Positions 8,990 through 17,356 of a stretch of DNA of 64,000 bases are shown here, in pieces (the first letter of the stretch is position 1; the number at the start of each line of letters is the position of its first letter). The notes below the pieces were generated by a model, which was not told the origin of the DNA, made no database searches, and saw only the letters and a program-made list of their open reading frames with translations. The stretch comes from JAAYTY01 sp964569245 (GTDB lineage: Bacteria; Fermentibacterota; Fermentibacteria; Fermentibacterales; Fermentibacteraceae), in assembly GCA_964569245.1 (NCBI GenBank), contig CAZMTK010000004.1, forward strand, positions 62,001-126,000, read 5' to 3'. Made by a program: the position numbers and the translations under genes.

Positions 8990-9890
8990 CGGAGCACTGA
9001 TCTGGCGGGGAGCGGACCCGGCGGAGGGGCCCGACCTGCCTCTGGCGGGGAGTCTCCTGGGAGCCCTCCTGGAATGGCTCGGCTCGTCCGGCATCGAGCG
9101 CGTGACTGTCGCATCCGGGCATCCAGGCGGGGCGGGGCTGCCGGAAGGGGGCTTCACGGCAATGCGGTTCGGGTGCTTCGGGGAGGCTCTCGTCGCGGCC
9201 TTCGAGGGTCTGGACGGAGATCTGATGGTCCTCCACGGGAACAGGCTGCAGTGGCACCCGATGCATGCGGTCCCTTCCGTCCCTGCGGGAGCGGCAGGCG
9301 TCGTGCTGCTCTGCACCGACCGATTCGATCCATCCCCGCTTCGCATGACCACGACCCCGGAGGGGATGATCGAGAGGGCGGGCGACAGGGAGGCGACGAC
9401 GACGACGAACCTTGCCGACTCGGGAGCGTGGCTCGTCACCCGCCGTATCGCCGATTCCTGCGGAGACGCCCGCGATCCCCGAGAAGCGCTGTTGCTCGCG
9501 GTGGAATCCGGTGCAGGCGTTGCAGGCGAGCTCGCTCCCGGCTATGCGAGAAGCCTCGAAGCCTGGCCGGGATACCTGGTGGCGTGCCACGACCTCCTGT
9601 CCGGCAGCGTTCCCGGGCTGTTCAGGGAACGCCGCCCGGCCGGAGGCGTGCTCGTCGAGGAAGGCGCTTCTGTCGGCAGAGGAACGGTGCTGAGGGGCAC
9701 CGCATGGCTGCGCACAGGATCTGAGACTGGCGGAGACTGTCTGCTCGAGAACTGCGTCCTCATGCCGGGCTCCCGGGTGGGCGACGGGTGCAGGCTCAGG
9801 AACACCCTGGTAGGATCCGGCGCAAGCGTTCCCCCCGGAACCGACGCCTTCGACAAGTACCTGAAGATCCGCGAAAGGAGCGGACCATGA
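8916..9890 (+). CDS. Sugar-phosphate nucleotidyltransferase-like protein with beta-helix C-terminus, catalytic loop missing
   Basis: Between about residues 30 and 250 the protein resembles the Rossmann-like fold of RmlA/HddC nucleotidyltransferases (LPLAGSLLGALLEWLGSSGI ~ PLaGkPll..vl..l...gi). The diagnostic GGxGTRLxP loop is absent. The C-terminus has hexapeptide-type turns (VEEGASVGRGTVLRG, MPGSRVGDGCRL) of a left-handed beta-helix. The only in-frame standard start is GTG 8916, which overlaps the methyltransferase gene by 74 bases; no ribosome site is clear, so the start is uncertain. The stop overlaps the gmhA start (ATGA). It may be an inactive or divergent partner of the heptose pathway. 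Confidence 0.55.
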   Translation: MPPASQDWATASSGTRSRRELAHPDGALIWRGADPAEGPDLPLAGSLLGALLEWLGSSGIERVTVASGHPGGAGLPEGGFTAMRFGCFGEALVAAFEGLDGDLMVLHGNRLQWHPMHAVPSVPAGAAGVVLLCTDRFDPSPLRMTTTPEGMIERAGDREATTTTNLADSGAWLVTRRIADSCGDARDPREALLLAVESGAGVAGELAPGYARSLEAWPGYLVACHDLLSGSVPGLFRERRPAGGVLVEEGASVGRGTVLRGTAWLRTGSETGGDCLLENCVLMPGSRVGDGCRLRNTLVGSGASVPPGTDAFDKYLKIRERSGP

Positions 9891-10477
9891 TCGAAAGGAT
9901 AAGGACCTACCTCGACCAGGTCGGCGACCTGGTGCTCAGGATCCCTCCGGAGGAGATCGAGAGGGTCACGTCTATCCTGATAAGGGCCTACGAGGAGGGA
10001 AGGAGGGTTTTCGTCTTCGGAAACGGCGGCGGCTCGGCGACTTCGGCGCACTTCGTCTGCGACCTCGCGAAGGGCACCGCCGCGGCCGGAGGCAGGAGGT
10101 TCAAGGCCATGAGCCTTGCCACGAACGTCCCGCTCCTCACGGCATGGGCGAACGACACTGACTACACCAACACCTTCGGCGAGCAGCTCCGGAACTTCGT
10201 GGAGCCCGGCGACGTAGTGATAGGCCTCTCAGGCAGCGGGATGAGCCTCAACGTGATAAACGCCTTCCGGCTGGCCAACGAGGCTGGGGCGGTAACGGTG
10301 CTGTTCTCGGGATTCGACGGCGGAGAGGCCGCAAAGGTGGCCCGAGAAGCGATAGTAGTTCCCAGCAACGACATGCAGCAGATCGAGGATGTTCATCTCA
10401 TCCTCACGCACATCGTCTTCCGGTGCATAAGGGATCACATAGCGGCGAGCGAGGGCACTTCTTCAGCTCGGTGCTGA
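9887..10477 (+). CDS. gmhA: SIS-domain phosphoheptose isomerase-like protein
   Basis: 196 residues with the SIS fold of sedoheptulose 7-phosphate isomerase: FGNGGGSATSAHFVCDLAKG (phosphate loop), ANDTDYTNTFGEQL, and GLSGSGMSLNVINAF. The helix IEDVHLILTHIVFRCI corresponds to the GmhA segment that carries the active-site histidine. Family members make D-glycero-D-manno-heptose 7-phosphate for LPS or S-layer glycans. ATGA overlap with the upstream gene indicates coupled translation. A related SIS protein such as DiaA is less likely because of the QxxEDxHL region and context. Confidence 0.78.
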   Translation: MIERIRTYLDQVGDLVLRIPPEEIERVTSILIRAYEEGRRVFVFGNGGGSATSAHFVCDLAKGTAAAGGRRFKAMSLATNVPLLTAWANDTDYTNTFGEQLRNFVEPGDVVIGLSGSGMSLNVINAFRLANEAGAVTVLFSGFDGGEAAKVAREAIVVPSNDMQQIEDVHLILTHIVFRCIRDHIAASEGTSSARC

Positions 10478-10495
10478 AACATGCGCGGGCAGGCG

Positions 10496-10536
10496 GCGGA
10501 CGCCGCGGACCTGCGGCTTGCGGGTTCAGCGTCCGC
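10496..10536. terminator. Hairpin between convergent gmhA and zinc-ribbon genes
   Basis: GCGGACGC (10496-10503) pairs with GCGTCCGC (10529-10536) around a GC-rich loop. It has no T-tract, so it may act only as a transcript-end stabiliser. Confidence 0.4.
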
Positions 10537-10967
10537 TAGGGCTTCCAGCCGTCGAAGTCGTCCGAGCCTGCAGCCAGTATCTCCCTGAGCGCGTCGCGGA
10601 ACAGGTCGGGGCTGTGTGACGCCTCCTCCGGGAAGCGCGACTTCCAGAGCTGCCAGGACCTGTCGATCTCGGTGCGCATCACCTCCGCCAGGTTGCCCTC
10701 CCGTCTGGCCTTGTCCACGGTCTCCTTGTTGTACACGACCATGTCGCTGGCCAGAACCCTCGCCAGCCTCCTGGCCCTCGCAGCCGAACTCTCCTCCGCA
10801 GGCTCGGCGGGGGGCTTCTGCTGCTGGGGGGGGGCGGGAGAGGGCGCGATGGTGAATATCTCCGAGCAGTTCCTGCACCTCAGGCGTCTGGGGGCGTCAC
10901 CGAGCTTCTCGTCGGGAACCTGATATCTCTTACCGCAATTGGGACAAGCAACGATCATATCAGGCAC
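10536..10967 (-). CDS. MJ0042-type zinc-ribbon protein
   Basis: 143 residues. The N-terminus (VACPNCGKRYQVPDEKL...LRCRNCSEIF) is the MJ0042/zinc_ribbon_5 finger with two CxxC pairs. A Pro/Gln-rich linker follows, then a helical, charged C-terminal domain (about 75-140) of unknown function. Proteins with this finger often start as gliding-motility or regulatory membrane proteins, but no membrane helix is present here. Its start overlaps the aminotransferase stop by 8 bases. Confidence 0.75.
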   Translation of the reverse strand: MPDMIVACPNCGKRYQVPDEKLGDAPRRLRCRNCSEIFTIAPSPAPPQQQKPPAEPAEESSAARARRLARVLASDMVVYNKETVDKARREGNLAEVMRTEIDRSWQLWKSRFPEEASHSPDLFRDALREILAAGSDDFDGWKP

Positions 10968-12126
10968 TCCCCTTTTCGAGGCAGGCCCTGAGGCGGGCTG
11001 CGCCTTCCCGAATATCCCTCTCCGAAGCCGCGAAGGAAAGCCTCAGGTATCCCTCCGCCCCGAAGGCGCTGCCCGGGATCACCGCGAGGCCGAACTCGTC
11101 CAGCAGTCTCATGCAGAGGGCGGAGCTGCCGGCGCCCATAGGCGAGAGGATCCTCGGGAAGACGTAGAAGGCGCCGTCAGGCTTGGTGAACTCGAGAGCG
11201 GGTGCTTCGGCGAGGAGGCCGCACATCAGGTCTCTCCTGTATCTGAAGGAGTCCAGCATGGCGATCCTCTCCTCCTCGGCCTCGCCCGACAGGACTGCGA
11301 GCGACGCGTACTGCGCAATCGAGTTCGGATTGGAGGTGGTGTGCTCCTGGATGCGGGTGGCCATCTTCGCCCAGCCCTCCGGGGCCACCGCCCAGCCGAT
11401 GCGCCAGCCGGTCATCGAGTAGGTCTTGGAAACCCCGGAGACGACCGCGGTGCGCCCGGCCAGTCCGGGCTGGTAGTCGAGCACGTGGGGAGCGGGTCCG
11501 CCGAGGTACACGAGATCCTCGTAGATGTCGTCCGAGATGCACCAGATTCCGGCCTCGGAAATCGCGTCGGCGAGCTCGCGCGTATGCTCGGGTCCGGCCA
11601 CCAGCCCTGTCGGGTTTCCAGGGGAGTTCAGGATCACGCCCTTCACGCCTTCGGATGCGGCCTCCCTGACGTCGGCGGCGGATATCAGCAGGCTCCCGCT
11701 TCGAGGCAGGACGGGCCTTCCCCCGGCGAGCTTGACCATCTCCGGGTAGCTGACCCAGTACGGGGAGGGAACCAGCACACCGTCGCCCCGCTCCACGGCG
11801 GCCATGAGCAGATTGGCCAGGCTGTGCTTTGCACCGCAGCTCACGACCACGTTCGCGGCGCTCCACTGGAGGCCCCGGCGTCTGGAAGTGACTGCCGCTA
11901 CGGCCTCGCGGAGCTCTGGAATGCCCGGTGTTGCGGTGTAGCCCGTCAGGCCCTCTCTCATGGCCTTCTGCGCAGCCTCGATAGCGGCCCTTGGCGACGG
12001 GAAGTCCGGCTGTCCGGCGGAGAGGGCCACGATGTCCCGCCCCGCCTTCTGCAGCTCCTTCGCCCGGGCTGTGAGCTGGAGCGTGGCCGATGGTTCGAGC
12101 GATCGTACGGTGCTGGAGAATTCCAT
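10960..12126 (-). CDS. Class I/II pyridoxal-phosphate aminotransferase (aspartate aminotransferase type)
   Basis: 388 residues of fold type I. It has GQPDFPSP near the N-terminus, GYTATPGIPELREAVA, the NSPGNPTG block (N171), DDIYEDL, and the PLP lysine K234 in SGVSKTYSMTGWRIGW. Near the C-terminus is the carboxylate-binding arginine in GYLRLSFA. This is the Igamma subgroup pattern of bacterial AspB; specificity toward aspartate, aromatic or other amino acids is not certain. The ATG has GGAAGG upstream. It is followed by the zinc-ribbon gene and preceded by coaD. Confidence 0.87.
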   Translation of the reverse strand: MEFSSTVRSLEPSATLQLTARAKELQKAGRDIVALSAGQPDFPSPRAAIEAAQKAMREGLTGYTATPGIPELREAVAAVTSRRRGLQWSAANVVVSCGAKHSLANLLMAAVERGDGVLVPSPYWVSYPEMVKLAGGRPVLPRSGSLLISAADVREAASEGVKGVILNSPGNPTGLVAGPEHTRELADAISEAGIWCISDDIYEDLVYLGGPAPHVLDYQPGLAGRTAVVSGVSKTYSMTGWRIGWAVAPEGWAKMATRIQEHTTSNPNSIAQYASLAVLSGEAEEERIAMLDSFRYRRDLMCGLLAEAPALEFTKPDGAFYVFPRILSPMGAGSSALCMRLLDEFGLAVIPGSAFGAEGYLRLSFAASERDIREGAARLRACLEKGSA

Positions 12127-12141
12127 GGCGACCTTCCCGTC

Positions 12142-12645
12142 TCAGCCGGCCCCGAACCTCCGCCGGAGGGCCGACCCGACCGCGGCCGTGACAAGGCCGT
12201 CGATGCATCCACCGTACGCAGCCAGCTCCTTCACGACGGTGGACGAGAGATACATGTTGCTCTCGGAGGGCATCAGGTAGATGCCGGTGATCTCCGGAGC
12301 CAGCTTCCGGTTCATGAGCTGCATCTGGAACTCGTATTCGAAGTCCGAGTTGGCCCGCAGTCCCCTCACATAGACGGAAGCGCCTGAGCGCCGCATGAAG
12401 TCAACGAGAAGACCGTCGAACAGGGTGCAGGAAACCCTGCCGGAAAGCCCAGCCTCATCCAGCGAGGCAGTCACCAGCGCCAGCCTCTCATCAGCGGTGA
12501 AGGCCATACGCTTGCCGGAATCCCTCGCAACGGCCACCTCGAGCCTGCCGAAGATCTCGGCGGCCTTCTCCGCGATATCGAGATGCCCTCTCGTCACGGG
12601 ATCGAACGTTCCCGGATAGACGACCCGGACCCCGTTCACAGCCAT
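12142..12645 (-). CDS. coaD: Phosphopantetheine adenylyltransferase
   Basis: 167 residues, the usual CoaD length. It catalyses the fourth step of coenzyme A synthesis from 4'-phosphopantetheine and ATP. Motifs seen are PGTFDPVTRGHLDI (the HxGH-type nucleotidylyltransferase signature), YVRGLRANSDFEYEFQM and MYLSSTVVKEL (the ISSTxVRE equivalent). The ATG at 12645 overlaps the stop of rsmD by 10 bases, the common rsmD-coaD pairing. Confidence 0.95.
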   Translation of the reverse strand: MAVNGVRVVYPGTFDPVTRGHLDIAEKAAEIFGRLEVAVARDSGKRMAFTADERLALVTASLDEAGLSGRVSCTLFDGLLVDFMRRSGASVYVRGLRANSDFEYEFQMQLMNRKLAPEITGIYLMPSESNMYLSSTVVKELAAYGGCIDGLVTAAVGSALRRRFGAG

Positions 12646-13160
12646 CTCCAGCAGAGCATGGTGTCGCCGTGCCTCCTGCTCGAGAATCCCTCGGGCACCT
12701 GGCGCCCGCTGCGGGATTCGACTATCAGCAGGCCGCCGGGCGCGGCCATCGTCTCCGACCATTCCCGCCCGAGCGCCCAGGAGAGCAGCGAGTCGTCCCC
12801 GTAGGGGGGATCTATGAAGACCAGGTCGGGCCTCGGGAGCCGCTCGAATCCGCAGCGCCTCACGTCGCCCAGCAGGACCTTCCCCCTGTCCCCGGCGCCC
12901 AGCATGGCCAGCGCCGATCTCACGAACTCCACGCACTCACGGCTGGAGTCCACGAAGAGCCCGAAGGCGGCCCCGCAGCCGAGGCACTCCAGACCGAATG
13001 CGCCGCTCCCGCAGCAGAGGTCCCACACGGTCCTCCCCTCCATCCAGCCCGGCCCCGCGAGGTCGAGCGCCGCGGCCCTGACCCTGCCCGACGTGGGCCG
13101 GATGGTGCGGGGGGGGCGGAGAACGCGTCCCTTCCACGCTCCCCGCCCCAGACGGATCAC
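12636..13160 (-). CDS. rsmD: 16S rRNA (guanine966-N2)-methyltransferase
   Basis: 174 residues starting at GTG. RPTSGRVRAAALDLA matches the RPTxxRVREALFN block, VWDLCCGSGAFGLECL is SAM motif I, and LVFIDPPYGDD is the DPPY catalytic motif of N2-guanine methyltransferases. It acts on assembled 30S particles. It starts 8 bases downstream of the pilQ stop and is probably in the same transcript as coaD. Confidence 0.92.
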   Translation of the reverse strand: MIRLGRGAWKGRVLRPPRTIRPTSGRVRAAALDLAGPGWMEGRTVWDLCCGSGAFGLECLGCGAAFGLFVDSSRECVEFVRSALAMLGAGDRGKVLLGDVRRCGFERLPRPDLVFIDPPYGDDSLLSWALGREWSETMAAPGGLLIVESRSGRQVPEGFSSRRHGDTMLCWRWL

Positions 13161-13167
13161 TTGCCCG

Positions 13168-14913
13168 TCAGTACGGCCTGATGATGTGCGGCGTCACGAA
13201 GATCACGAGCTCGGTGCTGTCGTCGACGGTGGAGGTGTAGCTGAACAGCAGCGGCCCTATGACCGGGATGTACCCGAGGATCGGGATCCTCTTCTCGACC
13301 TCGGACACCTTGCTCCTCATGATGCCGCCTATCACCGCGGTAGCCCCGTCATCGATCATCAGGGTCGTATTGGCCTCCTGTGTCACGATGATGGGCTGGT
13401 TCTGCGCCGTGGCCTCGCCGGAAAGGTCGCTGACTATCGGGTTCAGCTCGAGGGTCACGTTGTTGTCGGCGTTGATGTGCGGCGTGACCTCCAGGCTCAC
13501 GCCCACCTGGTAGAGCTGTATGTAGGTGTTGCCCTCCTCGTCCTGGAGGGTCAGCGGAATCCTCTTACCGGAGAGGACAGAGCCGGTCATGTTGTCGATG
13601 ATGGCGATCCTGGGCTCGCTCAGGATGCGGGCGCGGTTCGTCTGCTCGAGGAAGCCGAGGGTCGCCTCCACGTCGAACAGGTTCGTCGCGGTGCCGAAGG
13701 TGATCGTCCCCGTGGGGGCTCCGACTCCGAGGAGGCCGGAAGCGCCCGCATGCGTCAGGACGTCTCCGCGGTTCAGGTTTCCGACAGACCAGTCTATGCC
13801 CAGCTCGTTGCTGACCGTCGCGTCTATCTCGACGAGCTTGGCCTCGATCATCACCTGTGCAGTGGGGCTGTCGAGGATCGGGAGCAGTCTTCCGATCTCC
13901 TCGATCTTCCTTGGGATGTCGGTGACGATGATGGAGTTGGTCCTGTCGTCTATGGAGACCTGGCCACGCTCGGAGAGGACTGTGGAGGTCGCCTCGCTGA
14001 TGTCCTCGGCAGTGGCGTAGCGGATCACGAACACTTCGGTCTGCAGGTCCTGCAGGTTCTGGCGCTCGCGCCTGTTCGTGGCCATCACGTTGATCTCGCT
14101 GTAGAACTCTTCCCTGGGCGCCAGCCTGAGCACGTTCGAACCCTGGAGGGTGGCGACGAGACCCTGGGTGTTGAGGATGGCCATGAGCGCATCCTTCCAG
14201 CCCACGTTGCGGAGCCTCGCCGTCACGGTCGCCTCGTAGTCCTCGGGGAGGATGATGTTGTAGCCGCTGACGTCCGAGATCGAGCGGATGACCGTGCGGA
14301 TGTCGGCCTCGACCACGTCTATCGTGATCCTGCGGCCGCCGTAGCCCCGCCATTCAACCGGGAACCCGTCGTCCACCTGGCTCCAGGGCTCGCTGACGCG
14401 GACGCCCTGGGTCCCGCCTGCGTAGGCGACGAGACCGCCCTCCTCGGGCGGTGCGCTGAGCGGCTGCACGGTGGAGCCGGAGACAGTGAGGCCGTATCCC
14501 CCGCTGGAAGCAGCCCATGCCGTGAACGGAGTTCCCGGCGGGTCGGTCTGCAGAGTCAGGGTCAGCGTGTTGCCGTCGGTGCTTGTGCTGTAGTTCATGA
14601 GCTCGCCGTTCACGTCCACTATCACCCTCACGATGCCGTCGGGAGGGCTCTTGTACTGGCTGGTGCGCAGGGCGGCAACCCCCCCGCGGCCGACCGTGAA
14701 GTCGGTCGCCGGGAGGGCGTGCACGGCGTCGCTGAGGTCCAGCACGACCCGCATCGGGTCGGTGAGCAGGAACTTCTCGTAAGTCACGGGACCGTCGGCC
14801 ACGATGGTGACCTGCGTCCGGTCCCCGTCGGCCGCTACCGAGACGTCGGTGACCCTGTAGGCCAGTGCGGGCAGCGCCAGCACCAGCAGTGCACCAAAGA
14901 TCATGAGACGCAT
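13168..14913 (-). CDS. pilQ: Type IV pilus secretin PilQ
   Basis: 581 residues, outer-membrane channel of the type IV pilus. Signal peptide (MRLMIFGALLVLALPALA). One AMIN domain (about 20-120) for peptidoglycan binding. After a linker follow an STN domain (VEADIRTVIRSISDVSGYNI), a secretin N domain (FVIRYATAEDISEA) and the secretin core (ARILSEPRIAIIDN, VGVSLEVTPHI, VIGGIMRS, PILGYIPVIG, ELVIFVTPHII). The start ATG has AAGGTGG 6 bases upstream and shares one base with the stop of the PilP-like gene. Only one AMIN domain is visible, fewer than in proteobacterial PilQ. Confidence 0.95.
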   Translation of the reverse strand: MRLMIFGALLVLALPALAYRVTDVSVAADGDRTQVTIVADGPVTYEKFLLTDPMRVVLDLSDAVHALPATDFTVGRGGVAALRTSQYKSPPDGIVRVIVDVNGELMNYSTSTDGNTLTLTLQTDPPGTPFTAWAASSGGYGLTVSGSTVQPLSAPPEEGGLVAYAGGTQGVRVSEPWSQVDDGFPVEWRGYGGRRITIDVVEADIRTVIRSISDVSGYNIILPEDYEATVTARLRNVGWKDALMAILNTQGLVATLQGSNVLRLAPREEFYSEINVMATNRRERQNLQDLQTEVFVIRYATAEDISEATSTVLSERGQVSIDDRTNSIIVTDIPRKIEEIGRLLPILDSPTAQVMIEAKLVEIDATVSNELGIDWSVGNLNRGDVLTHAGASGLLGVGAPTGTITFGTATNLFDVEATLGFLEQTNRARILSEPRIAIIDNMTGSVLSGKRIPLTLQDEEGNTYIQLYQVGVSLEVTPHINADNNVTLELNPIVSDLSGEATAQNQPIIVTQEANTTLMIDDGATAVIGGIMRSKVSEVEKRIPILGYIPVIGPLLFSYTSTVDDSTELVIFVTPHIIRPY

Positions 14914-16325
14914 CACAGACCACCTTCTTCGTGAAGCCGCATGGAGTAGATCGTGGGTATCGATGCCACTCCTCCCCGCTCCGGCCCGTAATCCACCGTC
15001 ACTTCCTGTATCACTATCACTTCGTTGCTGGTGATGTCGGCGACCCTCGTGTTGTTGGCGAGCTCCGAGTTCACATAGAGGATGTACGGCACTCCGCTGG
15101 CATCCTCCACCATCGCCTGGTTGCCGCCGGCCGGGTCGAGGGTGATGCCGACGAGATGGAGTTCCTCTATGGCGATCTCCCCGAGCGGTCTCCTGAGGTC
15201 CCGCCTGCGGGGCGGGAACTCGGCGAACGGATCGGGTCTGCTGGACACGCTCTCGTAGATCCTGAAGGCCCCGCTGGCGGCGGTCAGCACCGGAGTCATG
15301 CCGGGAGTCGAAGGTGGCGCGGTTCCGGTGCCGGTCTGGCCGGCCATCGTGCACTCGATCCTCTGCGTGTCCCAGGCGGGCATGCGGGTCTCGACGCCGC
15401 CTATGTCCGACCATGCGAGGATGCCCGATTCGTCCACTGCCCAGACAGGCCCCTCATCACCCGATCGAGAGAGGAGGTCGGGCACGGTCGAGGGCGCAGC
15501 TGCAAGCGGCTCGCCGGGTGAGGAGCATGTCACCACTCCTAGTTCCGTGAGGGCGAGACCGCCGCGGCAGAGGTGTCCGGGGAAGGCCTCGATCCACTCG
15601 CCCGCGGCCTCCCTCCTCAGCACCGAGCCCTGACCTCCGATGTAGAGGCGGTCGTCCATCGAAGCGAGCGTTCCAGTGCAGGGAACCTCCTCCGCCTGCC
15701 ACAGGGCGATGCCGGCATCGTACCTGACGAGAGTGGAGTCGGCGGCGAGGTAGGCCCAGTCCGGCCCGAACCTCACGAGCCCGCTGGCCGGAGCGGAGGG
15801 GGCGCCGGGCCTTGCGATCTCGAAGCCAGCCCCAGTCCCTGTGGCTATCGACCCGTCTGAGCCGAGAAGGGCCGTCTCCCCTGCTTCGTGCGCCATCGAA
15901 ACCGGGGTGAAGCCCTCTGGAACCGCAGTGACGGAGGCTTCCTCTCCCGTCCCCGCGAACTCCACGAGCCCTTCGCTGGTCAGCATCAGGAGCTCGCCGC
16001 CGTCGGATGCGGCGTCGATCACGATCATGTCCGCGTCACCCAGGTCGAAAGAGCTCCAGCGGCCGCCGTCGGCCAGATTGCAGCGCAGGACGATGCCCCC
16101 GTCGAAGCAGGCCCACGCACCTTCCGCGTCGCATGCGAACGCTGCAGGGGCTCCCCCGGGGAGGGAGACGTCCAGCCAGCCGCTGACATCGGGCCCCTCC
16201 ACCACCACGACCGGTTCGCCGACGGCCGCCTGGTCGGTGCCCCCCGGGCGCGGTCCGCACCCGGCTGCCGCGACGGCCAGCAGGAGGATGGATGCGAGCA
16301 GTCTTCCAGCCTTCACACCTGTCAC
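14913..16325 (-). CDS. pilP: PilP-like pilus lipoprotein with a long propeller-like N-terminal region
   Basis: 470 residues, far longer than typical PilP (about 170). A lipobox is present (AVAAAGC). Residues about 40-330 consist of repeated short strands with W/F-G motifs and aspartates (AWACFDGG, WAYLAADSTLVRYD, LYIGGQGSVLRRE, VWAVDESGILAWSD), resembling a beta-propeller. From residue 365 the sequence reads DPFAEFPPRR...LHLVGI...AMVEDASGVPYILYVNSEL, which matches the PilP beta-domain that docks on PilQ. The position between pilO and pilQ supports this. The fusion is unusual and the propeller assignment is by eye only. Confidence 0.75.
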   Translation of the reverse strand: MTGVKAGRLLASILLLAVAAAGCGPRPGGTDQAAVGEPVVVVEGPDVSGWLDVSLPGGAPAAFACDAEGAWACFDGGIVLRCNLADGGRWSSFDLGDADMIVIDAASDGGELLMLTSEGLVEFAGTGEEASVTAVPEGFTPVSMAHEAGETALLGSDGSIATGTGAGFEIARPGAPSAPASGLVRFGPDWAYLAADSTLVRYDAGIALWQAEEVPCTGTLASMDDRLYIGGQGSVLRREAAGEWIEAFPGHLCRGGLALTELGVVTCSSPGEPLAAAPSTVPDLLSRSGDEGPVWAVDESGILAWSDIGGVETRMPAWDTQRIECTMAGQTGTGTAPPSTPGMTPVLTAASGAFRIYESVSSRPDPFAEFPPRRRDLRRPLGEIAIEELHLVGITLDPAGGNQAMVEDASGVPYILYVNSELANNTRVADITSNEVIVIQEVTVDYGPERGGVASIPTIYSMRLHEEGGL

Positions 16326-16329
16326 CCCC

Positions 16330-16881
16330 CTACGGCTGCGTAAAGGCGGAGAAGACGAACGAGGCCTCGATGTTGTCGAACTTGCCCTCCGCCGCCTTGA
16401 GCTGCTGTATGTTGAGCTGCGTGATCGAGGTCATCATCAGCTCCTGCGTGAGCTGGTCGAAGAAGACGCCGAGCCTGTGGTATCTTCCCGTGAGCTGTAC
16501 CTGCCAGGAGTACACGGCGTACTCGCCTTCCAGGGACGGGGGCATCGGCGTGAGGTTCACCACCTGTATGCCGCTGTTCGACGCCTTCTGCGTGAGCATC
16601 TCGAGAACCTCGTCCTGGCTGTACTCCCTCGGCAGGAAGCGGTCGAGACTCTCGAGCTCCTGCTGGTACATCGCTATCCGCTGGGCCATGACGGCCATGT
16701 CCTCCGAGGTCTGCGAGCGGAGCTGGCTCAGCTCCATCTGCCGCATCTCGAGCTGGTCCTCCGAGGCTGCTATGGCTTCCCTCGTGCCCTTCGCTATGAA
16801 GTTGAAGTACACGTACACGAGGGCGGCGAGGAGGACCAGCCCGAGGAGGAGCCTCAGAAGCCTCGGGTCTCTAAGGGTCAT
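16330..16881 (-). CDS. pilO: Type IV pilus inner-membrane protein PilO
   Basis: 183 residues. One transmembrane helix near the N-terminus (LLRLLLGLVLLAALVYVYF), a coiled coil (about 35-75), then a ferredoxin-like periplasmic domain (FLPREYSQDEVLEMLTQKA, VQLTGRYHRLGVFFDQL). This is the PilO layout; it dimerises with PilN. I prefer ATG 16881 because GAAGGTGG lies 5 bases upstream; GTG 16890 is in frame too. It lies after a lipoprotein gene rather than directly after pilN. Confidence 0.9.
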   Translation of the reverse strand: MTLRDPRLLRLLLGLVLLAALVYVYFNFIAKGTREAIAASEDQLEMRQMELSQLRSQTSEDMAVMAQRIAMYQQELESLDRFLPREYSQDEVLEMLTQKASNSGIQVVNLTPMPPSLEGEYAVYSWQVQLTGRYHRLGVFFDQLTQELMMTSITQLNIQQLKAAEGKFDNIEASFVFSAFTQP

Positions 16882-16928
16882 TGCTGCCACCTTCTACCCC
16901 CTCCCGGGCATGCCGCACCCGTGCATCG

Positions 16929-17345
16929 TCAGAACCACTCCGTCTCCAGGTCGACAGGCCATACCACGAGCGTGTCGCCCAGCTGAATGTAGAAGGGATC
17001 GCTGTCGAGATCAGCATATACATACGACGCTCCCTGGTGCCATGCCTCCAGGCCGATCTTGGCGAACTCGGGGAGCGTGTAGCCGGTGCCCTCCTCGCCG
17101 GGCGAGGGGTAGATCTCCACCTGGATCAGGAACATGCCGTTGGCGTCGGTATAGGTTGACTGGTCGAAGGTGTTCAGTGAGTCGCCCCTCGACATCACCA
17201 TGATGCCCTCGGCGGGGATCGTCTGGTCGGCGTCGGTGTAGATGTAGCCGGTGACATAGCACTTGGTCTCGTCGGTCCCGAACGGGTCGCACCCCGCGAT
17301 GAGGACCAGGGAGACCAGGGCGGCGAATGCGAGAAACCTCTTCAT
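16929..17345 (-). CDS. Small lipoprotein inside the pil operon
   Basis: 138 residues with a lipoprotein signal (MKRFLAFAALVSLVLIAGC). The mature part looks like an immunoglobulin-like or carboxypeptidase-regulatory beta-sandwich: VTGYIYTDADQTIPAEGIMV then YTDANGMFLIQVEI, the pattern of a Cna-B/transthyretin-like domain. It sits between pilMN and pilO, 12 bases after the pilMN stop codon, so it is almost certainly co-transcribed. No standard pilus protein occupies this place; a periplasmic accessory role is an inference. Confidence 0.72.
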   Translation of the reverse strand: MKRFLAFAALVSLVLIAGCDPFGTDETKCYVTGYIYTDADQTIPAEGIMVMSRGDSLNTFDQSTYTDANGMFLIQVEIYPSPGEEGTGYTLPEFAKIGLEAWHQGASYVYADLDSDPFYIQLGDTLVVWPVDLETEWF

Positions 17346-17356
17346 CTCTCCCCCCA

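Noticed and set aside
12142..12936. 264-residue protein including CoaD
   Set aside because: The first 97 residues are rsmD in another frame; the CoaD start is the ATG at 12645.
13168..15414. Extended PilQ from position 15414
   Set aside because: The added part overlaps the PilP-like gene in a different frame; the true signal peptide begins at 14913.
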